Below are positions 38,212 through 46,657 of a DNA stretch of 64,000 nucleotides, in pieces. The stretch is from contig NZ_JADNOP010000001.1 of the NCBI RefSeq assembly GCF_015557635.1, positions 223,582 to 287,581 on the forward strand, in the 5' to 3' direction. The notes beneath the pieces were generated by a model. The model saw only the letters and a list, made by a program, of their open reading frames with translations. It made no database searches and was not told the DNA's origin. How positions within the stretch are numbered: position 1 is the first letter of the stretch; every line of letters begins with the position of its first letter. The position numbers and the translations under genes are program-made. This DNA is from Fusicatenibacter saccharivorans. GTDB lineage: Bacteria; Bacillota; Clostridia; Lachnospirales; Lachnospiraceae.

Positions 38212-40854
38212 TTATTCAACCGGAATCCGGTTTTTTACAATACTGTTGTGTCCATAATCATCCCAGCGGTATTTCTGATTTTCAAATACAACCTCACTTT
38301 CTTTGGGATGTCCGCAAAGATTTACCGATACCGAAAAGACGCGCGCAGGATCTTTTCCATATGCCGGCTCTTCTAGTTTTTTCACGGTAACATTCTTCGT
38401 ACCTGTCACCTGCATAAGCGAATACCGCAGCACCTTCTTCTCCTGTACCCGGTAATCGTTTCCTGCCGGAATTCCCCGGATCTGTACCGACTGTTCCGTG
38501 TAGCCGTCCTGATCTGTCGTTTTCTCCACCTGTGTTTTTGTAAACGTAAGATAGCATTGGTATGTATGCTCTTTTCCATACAGATCCTTTCCCTTCACGG
38601 AAAACAGAAACGTTGGATTTCCATGCGCCCATGTAATCTCATCCGCCTTGATCTTCTTTGTAATCGTCAAGGTTTCACATGCAAGATCCTTCATCGTCAC
38701 GGTCTGCACTTCCTGTTTTGCCTCCAGCACAAACGAAACCGGTTCTGCCGCAAGGTATCCATCCGGCGCGGCCTCCTCCACAATGACATAAGAACCCGGC
38801 TTTAATTTTTCCAGTTCATGCGGGCCGCTTCCTCCTGAAATCCAGCTGTCCACACGGTTTCCATCCATATCTTTTAATACCAGCTTTGCGCCGGAAATTC
38901 GTTTTCCGCTCTCTGCATCTATTTTTTCAATTGTCAGATGTGTTCCATCATTTTCGACCGTCACCGACAGTTCCGATTTACCGTCAATTTTTCCGTTTTC
39001 TACCACAAATTCCCGGCATGTGCTGTCCAGCAGATAGCCCTCCGGAGATGCTGTCTCCTGATAGTACCAGACACCGTCCAAAAGTCCCGTCAGCTCAATT
39101 TTTCCATTTGCATCCGTCTTTTTTGTCTCATCAAAACTTCCATCTTTCGTCCAGATATGAAAGGCTGCTCCCTGAAGCACTTTTCCGTCTCCCTGACTTA
39201 CTTTCTGCAGAACAAAACGGTTCTTCCAGTTTGTAAACGTCAGTGTGATCTGTGCGTTTTGTTCCCCGATCGTTATTTTCTTTTCCGTCGGATCCAGCAC
39301 ATATCCATTTGGAGCCGCCGTTTCCCGCACAAGATACGTTCCGTACTCCAGCCCGTCTTTGAACGCCTCTCCATTTTCATCCGTTTTCAGCACAGCTGCT
39401 ACCGCCTGATCCGGAAACAGCACTGTTCCGTTTACCGTTGTAATTGCTCCGCTCGCAATCACCTGATATGTTGCACCAGAAAGTGCTTTCCCTGAGTTTT
39501 CTTCCGTCTTTTTTATCTTCAGTGAGCCTGTTTTTCTTGTGTTTTCTGCCTCCAGATGGATCGTCTGCATGCCTTCCTTGTCAATGGAAAATTCCTGCTC
39601 CCAGCTTCCTGCATAACCAGCTGGATTCTTTGTCTCCACAACACGGAATTTTCCATTTTCACTGTCTGTATCCAGAATTCCCTCCAACAGATAAGAACCC
39701 GTTTTTTTCACCCAGTTCATCTTTTTGAATTCACTCCAGGTGTTGTTTTTCCAGCGGTACACGGTAAATTCTGCACCCGAAATAGCTTCTTTTGTCTCTG
39801 CATCCATTTTTTTCACTACAAGATCTCCTACTTTCGACAGATGACAGGGAACGTTCGCTGTGTAACCAAATTCCGAAGTATTCCACGGCACAACAGTTAT
39901 TCCCGTTTCCCGGGATGCTCCATGCCAGTTGTTGTACGTACTGGAAGTATCGTTTACAAAATTATCCGGCCATTTTTTCGGTGCTTTCACTCCGCCGCCG
40001 GGACCAGTTACCGCGTCGTTAGTGCCTCCATCATAGAAAATCATCGTCTGGGAATTTCCTTCAAAGGTAACTGTAACCCAGCCTTCCGAATTTTCTGGAG
40101 TTGTTCCACCGTCCGGCTCAGAGCCGCGTCTTGCCGACCAGATCGCTTCTGTTCTGGCATCGTAGACGATTCTGGCATCTGCCTCCTTCGTCAGATAGAT
40201 ATGTTCTGTCTCATCAGCCAGATAAAAGCCCTGCTTAAAGTCCAGATCTGAAAGTGTAAAATACCCTTTCACATTCAGCGGATTTCCTTTACTGTCGTAA
40301 TAAGCAAACCGTACCTTGATCCAGAGCAGACCTTTAATATCAATGACCGGCTTATTGTGGTCAATCGCCACGACTACCGCATCCACGTCCTCATACCCTG
40401 ATGGTACAACCGTGTTCTGCCAGTCTTCCAGCCAGATCCGCATCGTTATATTTTCCCCGTGGCACTCTCCAACATTCGTATATTCCGCATACATTTTTCC
40501 TTTTTTCGACTCCAGCGGCGTGAAGGAACGGAGATTACTCCATCCCTTCACATCGGCCGCCGGCCACCATGTGGAACAGCATTTCGAATGGCTCTCTCCG
40601 TTTTTGCAGAACAGATTGTCCCAGGTACTTCCATCTGTACTTCCAAAACGGATTTTTGTCTCACTTCCGATCAGCGGGGTAAAATCATATCGGCCGTCAA
40701 TAACAGAGTCCGATGATACAACTTCTCCGATTCCGGCTTTCGAAAGAGAAGGAAGACTCGTAAGACTCGAAGCCAGAACATCTTCCCGAAAACAAAATCC
40801 CAACAACAGCAGAATTCCTGCGAGAAACCAGAAGCTTTTCTTTGCTCTTTTCAT
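38212..40854 (-). CDS. Large secreted CnaB/SpaA-repeat surface protein
   Basis: This 880-residue protein has a signal peptide (about 1-29) and a large N-terminal domain (about 40-340) rich in Trp, Gly and Cys. Four tandem CnaB/prealbumin-like domains follow (about 344-438, 443-541, 546-635, 638-723). Each opens with a VVKKMDAE- or KIKKTEEN-like strand and contains an ETxxPxGY motif, the usual site of isopeptide-forming folds. A distinct C-terminal domain (about 727-862) ends the protein. It stops at NRIPVE without an LPxTG motif or hydrophobic tail, so it has no visible sorting signal. Its ATG overlaps the stop of the upstream TasA-like gene by 4 bases. Probably a fibre-tip adhesin or shaft component. 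Confidence 0.85.
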   Translation of the reverse strand: MKRAKKSFWFLAGILLLLGFCFREDVLASSLTSLPSLSKAGIGEVVSSDSVIDGRYDFTPLIGSETKIRFGSTDGSTWDNLFCKNGESHSKCCSTWWPAADVKGWSNLRSFTPLESKKGKMYAEYTNVGECHGENITMRIWLEDWQNTVVPSGYEDVDAVVVAIDHNKPVIDIKGLLWIKVRFAYYDSKGNPLNVKGYFTLSDLDFKQGFYLADETEHIYLTKEADARIVYDARTEAIWSARRGSEPDGGTTPENSEGWVTVTFEGNSQTMIFYDGGTNDAVTGPGGGVKAPKKWPDNFVNDTSSTYNNWHGASRETGITVVPWNTSEFGYTANVPCHLSKVGDLVVKKMDAETKEAISGAEFTVYRWKNNTWSEFKKMNWVKKTGSYLLEGILDTDSENGKFRVVETKNPAGYAGSWEQEFSIDKEGMQTIHLEAENTRKTGSLKIKKTEENSGKALSGATYQVIASGAITTVNGTVLFPDQAVAAVLKTDENGEAFKDGLEYGTYLVRETAAPNGYVLDPTEKKITIGEQNAQITLTFTNWKNRFVLQKVSQGDGKVLQGAAFHIWTKDGSFDETKKTDANGKIELTGLLDGVWYYQETASPEGYLLDSTCREFVVENGKIDGKSELSVTVENDGTHLTIEKIDAESGKRISGAKLVLKDMDGNRVDSWISGGSGPHELEKLKPGSYVIVEEAAPDGYLAAEPVSFVLEAKQEVQTVTMKDLACETLTITKKIKADEITWAHGNPTFLFSVKGKDLYGKEHTYQCYLTFTKTQVEKTTDQDGYTEQSVQIRGIPAGNDYRVQEKKVLRYSLMQVTGTKNVTVKKLEEPAYGKDPARVFSVSVNLCGHPKESEVVFENQKYRWDDYGHNSIVKNRIPVE

Positions 40855-42023
40855 TCTTTCCTCCTTTCAGACCGGCCCGCGGCAAGAAACAGGAAGGCTC
40901 CTGTCACGGCAATTCCAATGGGGACCGCTGCTGACGGATCGCGCAGACCTGTTTTTGGCGCGCTGTGCCAGATAGAGGGGCCTTCTTCCTGCGGCAGATC
41001 TTCTCCTTCGACAGAAAAAATCCATTTTACCCCGCTTTTCCGAAGTGCCCATTCATTTCCAAGTTCTGACGGCACACGGATTGAAAAACAGATTTCTTTC
41101 CGTTCATCTGGACTGCATATTCCAAGACTTTTTGCTGCCCATAGTCCCTCACTCTCTAAATCACCTTCATAAATCACGCTGTCTCCCTCTCGTATTTCCA
41201 GTTTCACCTTGGAAAGCAGTTCTTTTTCTGTTTCACTGAGTTCTTCCGGAAGTTCCGTCCGCAGAAAAAATTCTGCACGGCTTGCTGTCGTGTTCACCAG
41301 TGTGAACGTATCTTCCCATTCATCTCCCGGCATCAGCACTGGAAAGTTCCGAAAGAAATTGTCGGGTGCCAAGATCAGATTCCGCGCTGCTCCTTCGTAC
41401 GAAACGGTGAGGAAGCTCTGCTGCGAAACCTCCGAAACGGTATTATCCGCCTCGTGGACACACTGTTCAATTTCCAGTTCTTCTCCCCACGGAGCTTCTG
41501 CCGTAAAATCCGGCATCACATTCGCTGCCTGTACGGCCTCCGCCTGGATTTCAACGGACAGCACCTGTCCCTCCGCCTCACTGGTCCACGCAGATGGAAT
41601 GGTGATTGTACGGAAAAAATCGACAGATTCCTGCTTTCCCAGCACTTTGGGATAATAATAATACTCTCCTGCTTTCAGCCAGACGTCCTCGATTCCCCCA
41701 AGGTCCTCTTCCCCCAGACGGTAATCCTGCGTTTCTTCCTCATCAAACACAGGCTTTACCCGGACATAGCATGGTTCAGCATAATTGGTGATCCGCGGAA
41801 TTTTTGAAATCACCTGGGAAGGCAGTACAATGCCGTTTTCCGGTCCCTCATACTTCTTTTCTCCATCCCCGTCTTCCTCATATTCCCAGATTCCAATATT
41901 TACATCTCCGACAGCTATTTTGTTAATGGTCTCAACACTGCTCCGGTAATATGCATACGTTCCGCTGATTCCCATCAGAAGACTTGCCGCCGCACATCCG
42001 ATCCTGACGCGTTTTCCTTTCAT
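40851..42023 (-). CDS. TasA/camelysin-like protein with a C-terminal sorting tail
   Basis: The 390-residue protein begins with a short SipW-type signal (basic, hydrophobic, GTYAYYRSSVE). Its first part (about 20-160) has the camelysin/TasA pattern: NKIAVGDVNIGIWE then VISKIPRITNYAEPCYVRVK. The last 37 residues form a sorting signal: APKTG (355-359), a hydrophobic stretch of about 18 residues and a GRSERRKE tail. The motif departs from LPxTG at its first two positions. It overlaps the genes on both sides by 4 bases. Likely role: wall anchor of the fibre, joined by the class B sortase; that link is inference. Confidence 0.8.
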   Translation of the reverse strand: MKGKRVRIGCAAASLLMGISGTYAYYRSSVETINKIAVGDVNIGIWEYEEDGDGEKKYEGPENGIVLPSQVISKIPRITNYAEPCYVRVKPVFDEEETQDYRLGEEDLGGIEDVWLKAGEYYYYPKVLGKQESVDFFRTITIPSAWTSEAEGQVLSVEIQAEAVQAANVMPDFTAEAPWGEELEIEQCVHEADNTVSEVSQQSFLTVSYEGAARNLILAPDNFFRNFPVLMPGDEWEDTFTLVNTTASRAEFFLRTELPEELSETEKELLSKVKLEIREGDSVIYEGDLESEGLWAAKSLGICSPDERKEICFSIRVPSELGNEWALRKSGVKWIFSVEGEDLPQEEGPSIWHSAPKTGLRDPSAAVPIGIAVTGAFLFLAAGRSERRKE

Positions 42024-42553
42024 GTCTGACCACCTCTCTCATAAGCATCCCATGCCTCCCGATAGCCGTGAAATACCATATTCCCCTTCTGGATCTGCAC
42101 CGATTCCTCATAGACCGAAACCTCAAGTTCTTTCTGTTCCATTTCTTTTGCAACGCGGATTCCGGTAAACAATTCCGTCGTGCTTTCGCCTTCTGAAACC
42201 GGTTTTTTGTAATAATAGTAGTCATCTTCTCCTTTTACCCAGTTTTCCGTATCAAGTCCCTCAATCGCTTCAATTGGTTCACTGAATATAAGTGCCGCTC
42301 GAATATAGCAGGCAACGGAACCTTCATTTCTGATTTTTACTCTCTTTACCACACTTTTCCCTGGCGGTACGGGCGTCGGTGTCGGAAATTCTTCATCGAT
42401 AGTACTTGTATTATGTCCGAACACCATACGATTCCAGACACTCTCGTGATCTGTAAAATACGCCGAAGTTCCCGGCAGCAGCCAAATGGCTGCCGCCATC
42501 GTACACCCGGCCGCACCCGCAAGGAAAAACAGCCGTTTCGTCTTTTTCTTCAT
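42020..42553 (-). CDS. TasA/camelysin-like secreted protein
   Basis: The 177-residue protein has a SipW-type signal segment (MKKKTKRLFFLAGAAG, ending TSAYFTDHESV) and a Pro/Thr-rich spacer (about 55-65, PTPTPVPPGK). A beta-rich camelysin-like body follows (VVKRVKIRNEGSVACYIRAAL). It lacks a sorting tail. It is the middle of three similar genes and overlaps the next by 4 bases. A GGGGG ribosome site precedes it. Probably a minor fibre subunit. Confidence 0.75.
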   Translation of the reverse strand: MKKKTKRLFFLAGAAGCTMAAAIWLLPGTSAYFTDHESVWNRMVFGHNTSTIDEEFPTPTPVPPGKSVVKRVKIRNEGSVACYIRAALIFSEPIEAIEGLDTENWVKGEDDYYYYKKPVSEGESTTELFTGIRVAKEMEQKELEVSVYEESVQIQKGNMVFHGYREAWDAYERGGQT

Positions 42554-42575
42554 CTTTTGTCCCCCAGAAAACTGC

Positions 42576-43280
42576 TTAAATTCCAGGTGCTTCTGTCTGT
42601 TCCGGCTCCGACTGCGGTGCCGTTACCTGCCCCTTCTGCCCATTATTCTGATTTACATACTTCTCCCAGGCCTTTGCTGCCCGCTCGGCAGCCGTACTTC
42701 CCTCACCGGTATTCAGCGCCTGGATTGCATAATAATTGATCGGAATATCGACCTCTTTTTCATCCAGCTGCCCTTCCACGATATTAGCTGCTGTCACGCT
42801 CGTAAATAAAGGATCCGTCGCTTTGCCAGCTGCGAGCACTTCATTGTAGAGATATGTATATACCATCGAATTGTTCTGTTTTTTCTTGTACATCAGCACC
42901 CATTTTTTCGAAAGCTGATTCATCGAAAACAGTTCCGTATCGACGGCTGCCCCGCCGTTTAAACGGTTTCCGGATGTATCTGCAACGATCACTTTTGCGA
43001 TTGGTATGGAAACATCCATATAAACGTAAGAATCATTTTTACCTTTATTTTTGATACGCGGGTCCTTCGGAATCACCTGGGTCGGCACGATATGATTGGT
43101 CTTTCCGTCCGGATCTGGTGCGTACGATGGTTCATTTCCTTCGATATCTACTTTTCCCACAACAAACTGGTTCGTCACAGAATCCTTATCCGTCAGATAC
43201 GCCAGTGTTCCGCCCGCTGCCAGGGCTCCTGTCAGAAGCAGTGATGCTGCCCAGAATACGATTTTCCGCTGTTTTTTCAT
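42576..43280 (-). CDS. TasA/camelysin-like secreted fibre protein
   Basis: The 234-residue protein starts MKKQRKIVFWAASLLLTGAL and continues AAGGTLAYLTDKDSVTNQF. This is the TasA-like signal plus first strand, as in Bacillus TasA and CalY. The body contains VPTQVIPKDPRIKNKGKNDSYVYMDV, a camelysin-family block. The C-terminal end is a low-complexity Gln/Pro/Glu tail without a membrane segment. Its AGGAGG site is strong, and it is the first structural gene after the signal peptidase, so it is likely the major fibre subunit. TasA fibres grow by donor-strand exchange; whether this one does is unknown. Confidence 0.82.
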   Translation of the reverse strand: MKKQRKIVFWAASLLLTGALAAGGTLAYLTDKDSVTNQFVVGKVDIEGNEPSYAPDPDGKTNHIVPTQVIPKDPRIKNKGKNDSYVYMDVSIPIAKVIVADTSGNRLNGGAAVDTELFSMNQLSKKWVLMYKKKQNNSMVYTYLYNEVLAAGKATDPLFTSVTAANIVEGQLDEKEVDIPINYYAIQALNTGEGSTAAERAAKAWEKYVNQNNGQKGQVTAPQSEPEQTEAPGI

Positions 43281-43324
43281 AGATCAATTCCTCCTGTTTT
43301 CCTAAATAATTTTGCTAATTCTTT

Positions 43325-43795
43325 TTATAACTTGTTTTCCTGCATGATTTTTCTACCGTGCCAAAGCTGCCGGATTGTAAAAAGCATCACCGCTCCCACG
43401 GCCAGAAAAAAGAGTGTTCCTCTCTGCCGGAGCCAGACGATACCAAAGCCAAGCCAGGGAAGAGCTACGATCACATTCCCGATCACCTGTTTTTCCAAAA
43501 CGATGCCTGCATCTTCCTCCGCGTTGGCATCCCCCTTAGTACAGTATCCTTCCTCGCTCTTTTCCACGATCCGGTGTGTCACCACCATATTTCCTCTCCG
43601 GTAGGTAATCACATCCCCCGGATTCCATTCCTTCTTCCGTCCATCCACAACCACAACAGATCCCGTCGGGATCTCCGGTTCCATGGACCCGGACAGTACG
43701 ACATAGGCGCAGAAATACTGCATCAGATACCATCCCGCCGCCAGAAAAAGGAAGGAAAGAAAGCCCTGCAGCCCCAGTTTTCCTTTTGCTTTCAT
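43325..43795 (-). CDS. Type I signal peptidase, SipW-like
   Basis: This enzyme removes signal peptides, here probably from the three TasA-like proteins behind it. The 156-residue protein has an N-terminal helix (about 8-26) and the catalytic serine in LSGSMEPEIPTGSVVVV. A second catalytic block is GDVITYRRGNMVVTHRI, where SipW-type enzymes carry His in place of the usual Lys. A C-terminal membrane helix (about 128-145) ends in a basic tail. The ATG at 43795 follows GGAAGGGAG; an in-frame ATG at 43894 lies before a terminator-like hairpin and is less likely. Confidence 0.88.
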   Translation of the reverse strand: MKAKGKLGLQGFLSFLFLAAGWYLMQYFCAYVVLSGSMEPEIPTGSVVVVDGRKKEWNPGDVITYRRGNMVVTHRIVEKSEEGYCTKGDANAEEDAGIVLEKQVIGNVIVALPWLGFGIVWLRQRGTLFFLAVGAVMLFTIRQLWHGRKIMQENKL

Positions 43796-43843
43796 TTGCT
43801 CCCTTCCGTCGATGCGGACATCCAGACTGTCATTTTTGCACGC

Positions 43844-43873
43844 AAAAAACAGAGGATAGCATTTACCCTCTGT
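43844..43873 (-). terminator. Terminator-like hairpin before the signal peptidase gene
   Basis: A 10-base-pair stem (ACAGAGGGTA with TATCCTCTGT, one G-T pair) and a 5-base loop is followed by six T on the minus strand. It lies 48 bases before the signal peptidase start. It either ends the amidohydrolase transcript or acts as an attenuator in the fibre operon leader. No good promoter fits between it and the gene. The rest of 43874-44010 has only a weak possible promoter (TTGCGC, 17 bases, TAAGTT). Confidence 0.7.
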
Positions 43874-44010
43874 CTCAGAATATCCCTGTTTCATTTTCTC
43901 TAAAGTTCTTGTAAAAGTGATTTAAACTTACCATAGTCCGGGCGAAAGCGCAAGCATTGTCTGCCCGTTTAATTCTAAATTTTTTCTAAAGCCTGAAACG
44001 CAGAAAATTT

Positions 44011-44880
44011 TCAGAACTTTTCCCGGATCTTTTTTTCTCCAAACGCAAGCCGCTTTTCCAGCTCCTGCCCATTTTCTGCCCCAAGGATTTTTCGCATTAC
44101 ACTCTCTTCTTCCCGGATTCCTTTTCCGTGAAGTACGCCGTATGCGCCGGCATCACTTCCCGCCGCAAGCACAACGTCCTTTTCAAATGCGAGCTGCAGA
44201 CCTTTTTTCTGCGTCTCAAAAATCCACGCCAGCGTTTCAGCCGGATATCTGCCGTTCTCCAGAAGATTCGAAACCGTCACAATTGTCGGCACCCAGATTG
44301 TTGCATGCTCTGCCATACAGCAGATGCTCTCTTCATTCTGAAAGTTCCCGTGCTCAACCGAGTCCACGCCTGCCTCTGCCGCATCCATCACAGCCTGTGC
44401 GCCGTTCACATGCGCCATCACAGAAAGCCCCGCATCATGCGCCGCAGCTGTCATTGCAAAAACCTCTTCCCTGGAAAGCGGCTCACTGGTCACATGCCCC
44501 TTTGTCGCGAAATCCAGGATTCCCGTCGTCATGATCTTGATAAAATCTCCGCCCGCACGGCGTACTTCACGCACAAGCGCGCAATACTCTTTCCCGTCTG
44601 AAAATGCGCGTCCGACAATTTTTCCATAACGGCCCGCCCTGTGAATCGCAAAAACCGGTGTGCGGTATGTGATCCCGTACTCCGGCGCAAGGCTCCGTGC
44701 AAGAACACCCGCCCCGTACGGATCTCCGCCGTCACGCACATAGGAAATCCCTGCCTTCTGATACGCCGCCAGATGTTCCCGGATCAGATCCTCCCGCGGG
44801 CCGTTTTCATGCGCTGCCGCCGCCTTTTTGTAATCCACACCGTCCATAAAAATATGGGCATGGCATTCTGCTGTCACCAT
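44011..44880 (-). CDS. Amidohydrolase-family protein
   Basis: The 289-residue protein has amidohydrolase metal ligands: HAH near the N-terminus (H7, H9), Lys in DFIKIMTTG, His in MAHVNGAQA, His in VEHGNF and Asp in AGSDAGA. Such enzymes open imide, amide or lactam rings, so dihydroorotase-, imidazolonepropionase- or prolidase-like activities are possible. The barrel is short. It is the last gene of the cobT-cobU-cobS-cobC run, 6 bases after the phosphatase, so a link to corrinoid or benzimidazole chemistry is conceivable but unproven. Confidence 0.78.
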   Translation of the reverse strand: MVTAECHAHIFMDGVDYKKAAAAHENGPREDLIREHLAAYQKAGISYVRDGGDPYGAGVLARSLAPEYGITYRTPVFAIHRAGRYGKIVGRAFSDGKEYCALVREVRRAGGDFIKIMTTGILDFATKGHVTSEPLSREEVFAMTAAAHDAGLSVMAHVNGAQAVMDAAEAGVDSVEHGNFQNEESICCMAEHATIWVPTIVTVSNLLENGRYPAETLAWIFETQKKGLQLAFEKDVVLAAGSDAGAYGVLHGKGIREEESVMRKILGAENGQELEKRLAFGEKKIREKF

Positions 44881-44886
44881 TTTTGT

Positions 44887-45483
44887 TTACCGCCTTATCT
44901 CCGATTCCACCACAGCTTCTCTGCGGCCCATTTTCCAGTTCTGCTCCGAGAGATACAGATGATATCCACAGCCGTTTTCTACTCGCCAGTCATAGTAACT
45001 CTTCTGTGGCACGCCGTACTGCTCAAGGATACTCATGATCGTGCCTCCGTGCACCACCATCGCCACGTTACGGTAATGGCGGCGGATACACGTATCCACC
45101 ATCTTGTCAAAGCCGGCGATGCAGCGGTCCTTGAACTGCTGCGGGCTCTCACCGCCCGGAAAGGCAAGCGTCGCCATGGAATCAATCCACTCCTGGTATT
45201 TCGGATTATCTTTTAATTCCTGATAATTTTTGTTCTCAAACTCACCAAAATTGCACTCTGCAAATTCCGGGATTTTGACCTGTTTGGCGTACGGATACAG
45301 AATGTCTGCCGTTTCCAGACACCGTTTCAGCGGGCTGACGAACAGAAGCTCAACGGTATCCATCGTCCGCTGTTCCAGCTCTTTTTTCCCTTCCTCACAC
45401 AGTGGTTCATCCGTCACGCCGATATACCGTCCTAATGTATTGCCATAGGTTTTTCCATGGCGGATCATTGCAATTTTAATCAT
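44887..45483 (-). CDS. cobC: Histidine phosphatase family protein (alpha-ribazole phosphatase-like)
   Basis: The 198-residue protein shows the RHG motif at its N-terminus (AMIRHGKTYGNTLG) and a second catalytic His in VVHGGTI. The family includes CobC, which removes the phosphate from alpha-ribazole-5'-phosphate, and phosphoglycerate mutases. Placement behind cobT-cobU-cobS supports the CobC assignment. The ATG at 45483 follows AAGGTGAGG. The gene overlaps the end of the short CobU-like gene by 8 bases. Confidence 0.82.
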   Translation of the reverse strand: MIKIAMIRHGKTYGNTLGRYIGVTDEPLCEEGKKELEQRTMDTVELLFVSPLKRCLETADILYPYAKQVKIPEFAECNFGEFENKNYQELKDNPKYQEWIDSMATLAFPGGESPQQFKDRCIAGFDKMVDTCIRRHYRNVAMVVHGGTIMSILEQYGVPQKSYYDWRVENGCGYHLYLSEQNWKMGRREAVVESEIRR

Positions 45484-45883
45484 GTTTTTCCTCACCTTTC
45501 AGCAGGATTCCGATTCCGCACACCACACGGGTTACCGAATCAGCCTTTGCTGCCAGCTCCGTACAGATGCGCCCCGTCTTTTCCCGCCATTTCCGGTCGA
45601 AGGGTTCGATCGGAACCACTCCGTAACCGAGTTCATTCGTAACAATGCAGATTTCCGGATTTTTCTGCAGCAGTTCTTCCAGTTCTGCTTCCGGTGCAGT
45701 CCCGGTCTCCTCTTCCAGAAGGAGCCATCTGCGGACCAGTTCCTGAAAATCATATACGCCGGAACATGCCGACAGCTCCTCTTTCGAAACTGCTGCCCCA
45801 TCGGCCCATCCTGTTTCTTTTCCGGTCATCTTCTTTGCAAAGTCAAGCTTTCCCTGAAAAGCCCCTCCAATTACTAATTTCAT
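45476..45883 (-). CDS. Short, divergent CobU-like protein
   Basis: This 135-residue protein starts MKLVIGGAFQGKLDFAKKM, with a P-loop-like segment GGAFQGK at 6-12 in place of GGSGSGKS. It ends with the CobU-type EIVTNELGYGVVPIEP and TRVVCGIGILLKGE blocks. It is shorter than the complete CobU at 46658-47179 and lacks the middle GTP-binding and guanylylation stretch. It could be a regulatory paralogue, a kinase-only form or a decaying copy. It overlaps cobS by 4 bases and cobC by 8. Confidence 0.78.
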   Translation of the reverse strand: MKLVIGGAFQGKLDFAKKMTGKETGWADGAAVSKEELSACSGVYDFQELVRRWLLLEEETGTAPEAELEELLQKNPEICIVTNELGYGVVPIEPFDRKWREKTGRICTELAAKADSVTRVVCGIGILLKGEEKHD

Positions 45884-46656
45884 TTCCAGTTCTCCATTCC
45901 AAGAGAAAGTACCACAAGAGACAGGAGCTGTGCCAGCTCACAGAGCGAAAGGAAATAGCCTGCGAGATCTCCTGTAATTCCTCCAAAATACTTACTGCTT
46001 TTCCATTTATAATAACAGAATACCAGTGCCGATACAACCAGTACATCCAGTGCCGCCCAGACGCAGAACGAAGCTGAGAGCGCCGTCACGGCAAAAATCG
46101 TCACAACAAGCACCGCCGCCGTTCTTTTTTTCTCTGCGCTCATGCCAAACGCTGCCGCTGTTCCTTTCGGATTGGCATTTGGAAAAAACGCGATCGAAAG
46201 ACCGCTGAACGATCTCGAAACTGCGAAGCCAAATGCATACGCCGGAAAAATCTTCCAGACAAGTTCTCCGGCTGCGCCCGCGTACAGTACAAAATACAGA
46301 CATCCCATAATAATCGCAAATGCTCCGGCGTGCGGGTCTTTTAAGATTTCCAGTCGGCGCTGTTTTTCTCTCCAGGAACTTAACGCATCCATCGTATCCA
46401 GATAGCCGTCGAGGTGAATGCCGCCCGTCACCAGAACCGGAACTGCCGTCAGCACTGCAGCCCGCAGCATGCTTCCCGCGCCAATCTGCTGCAGCAGCCA
46501 GAAAAGCACCGCCGAAACTGCACCGACAGCCAGTCCGACCCACGGAAAGAAACACAACGCATATTTCATGTTCTCTTTTTCCCAGTCTGCCGGCGGCATC
46601 GGGATTTTCGAGTACATGGCAAACGCCACTTTAAAATTATTCCATATCGTTTTCAT
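45880..46656 (-). CDS. cobS: Adenosylcobinamide-GDP ribazoletransferase (cobalamin synthase)
   Basis: CobS joins adenosylcobinamide-GDP with alpha-ribazole in the membrane, forming cobalamin or its phosphate. The 258-residue protein has five to seven membrane helices and the GGIHLDGYLDTMDALSS family motif, with acidic metal ligands. It starts at 46656, 1 base after the cobU stop. Confidence 0.95.
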   Translation of the reverse strand: MKTIWNNFKVAFAMYSKIPMPPADWEKENMKYALCFFPWVGLAVGAVSAVLFWLLQQIGAGSMLRAAVLTAVPVLVTGGIHLDGYLDTMDALSSWREKQRRLEILKDPHAGAFAIIMGCLYFVLYAGAAGELVWKIFPAYAFGFAVSRSFSGLSIAFFPNANPKGTAAAFGMSAEKKRTAAVLVVTIFAVTALSASFCVWAALDVLVVSALVFCYYKWKSSKYFGGITGDLAGYFLSLCELAQLLSLVVLSLGMENWK

Positions 46657-46657
46657 C

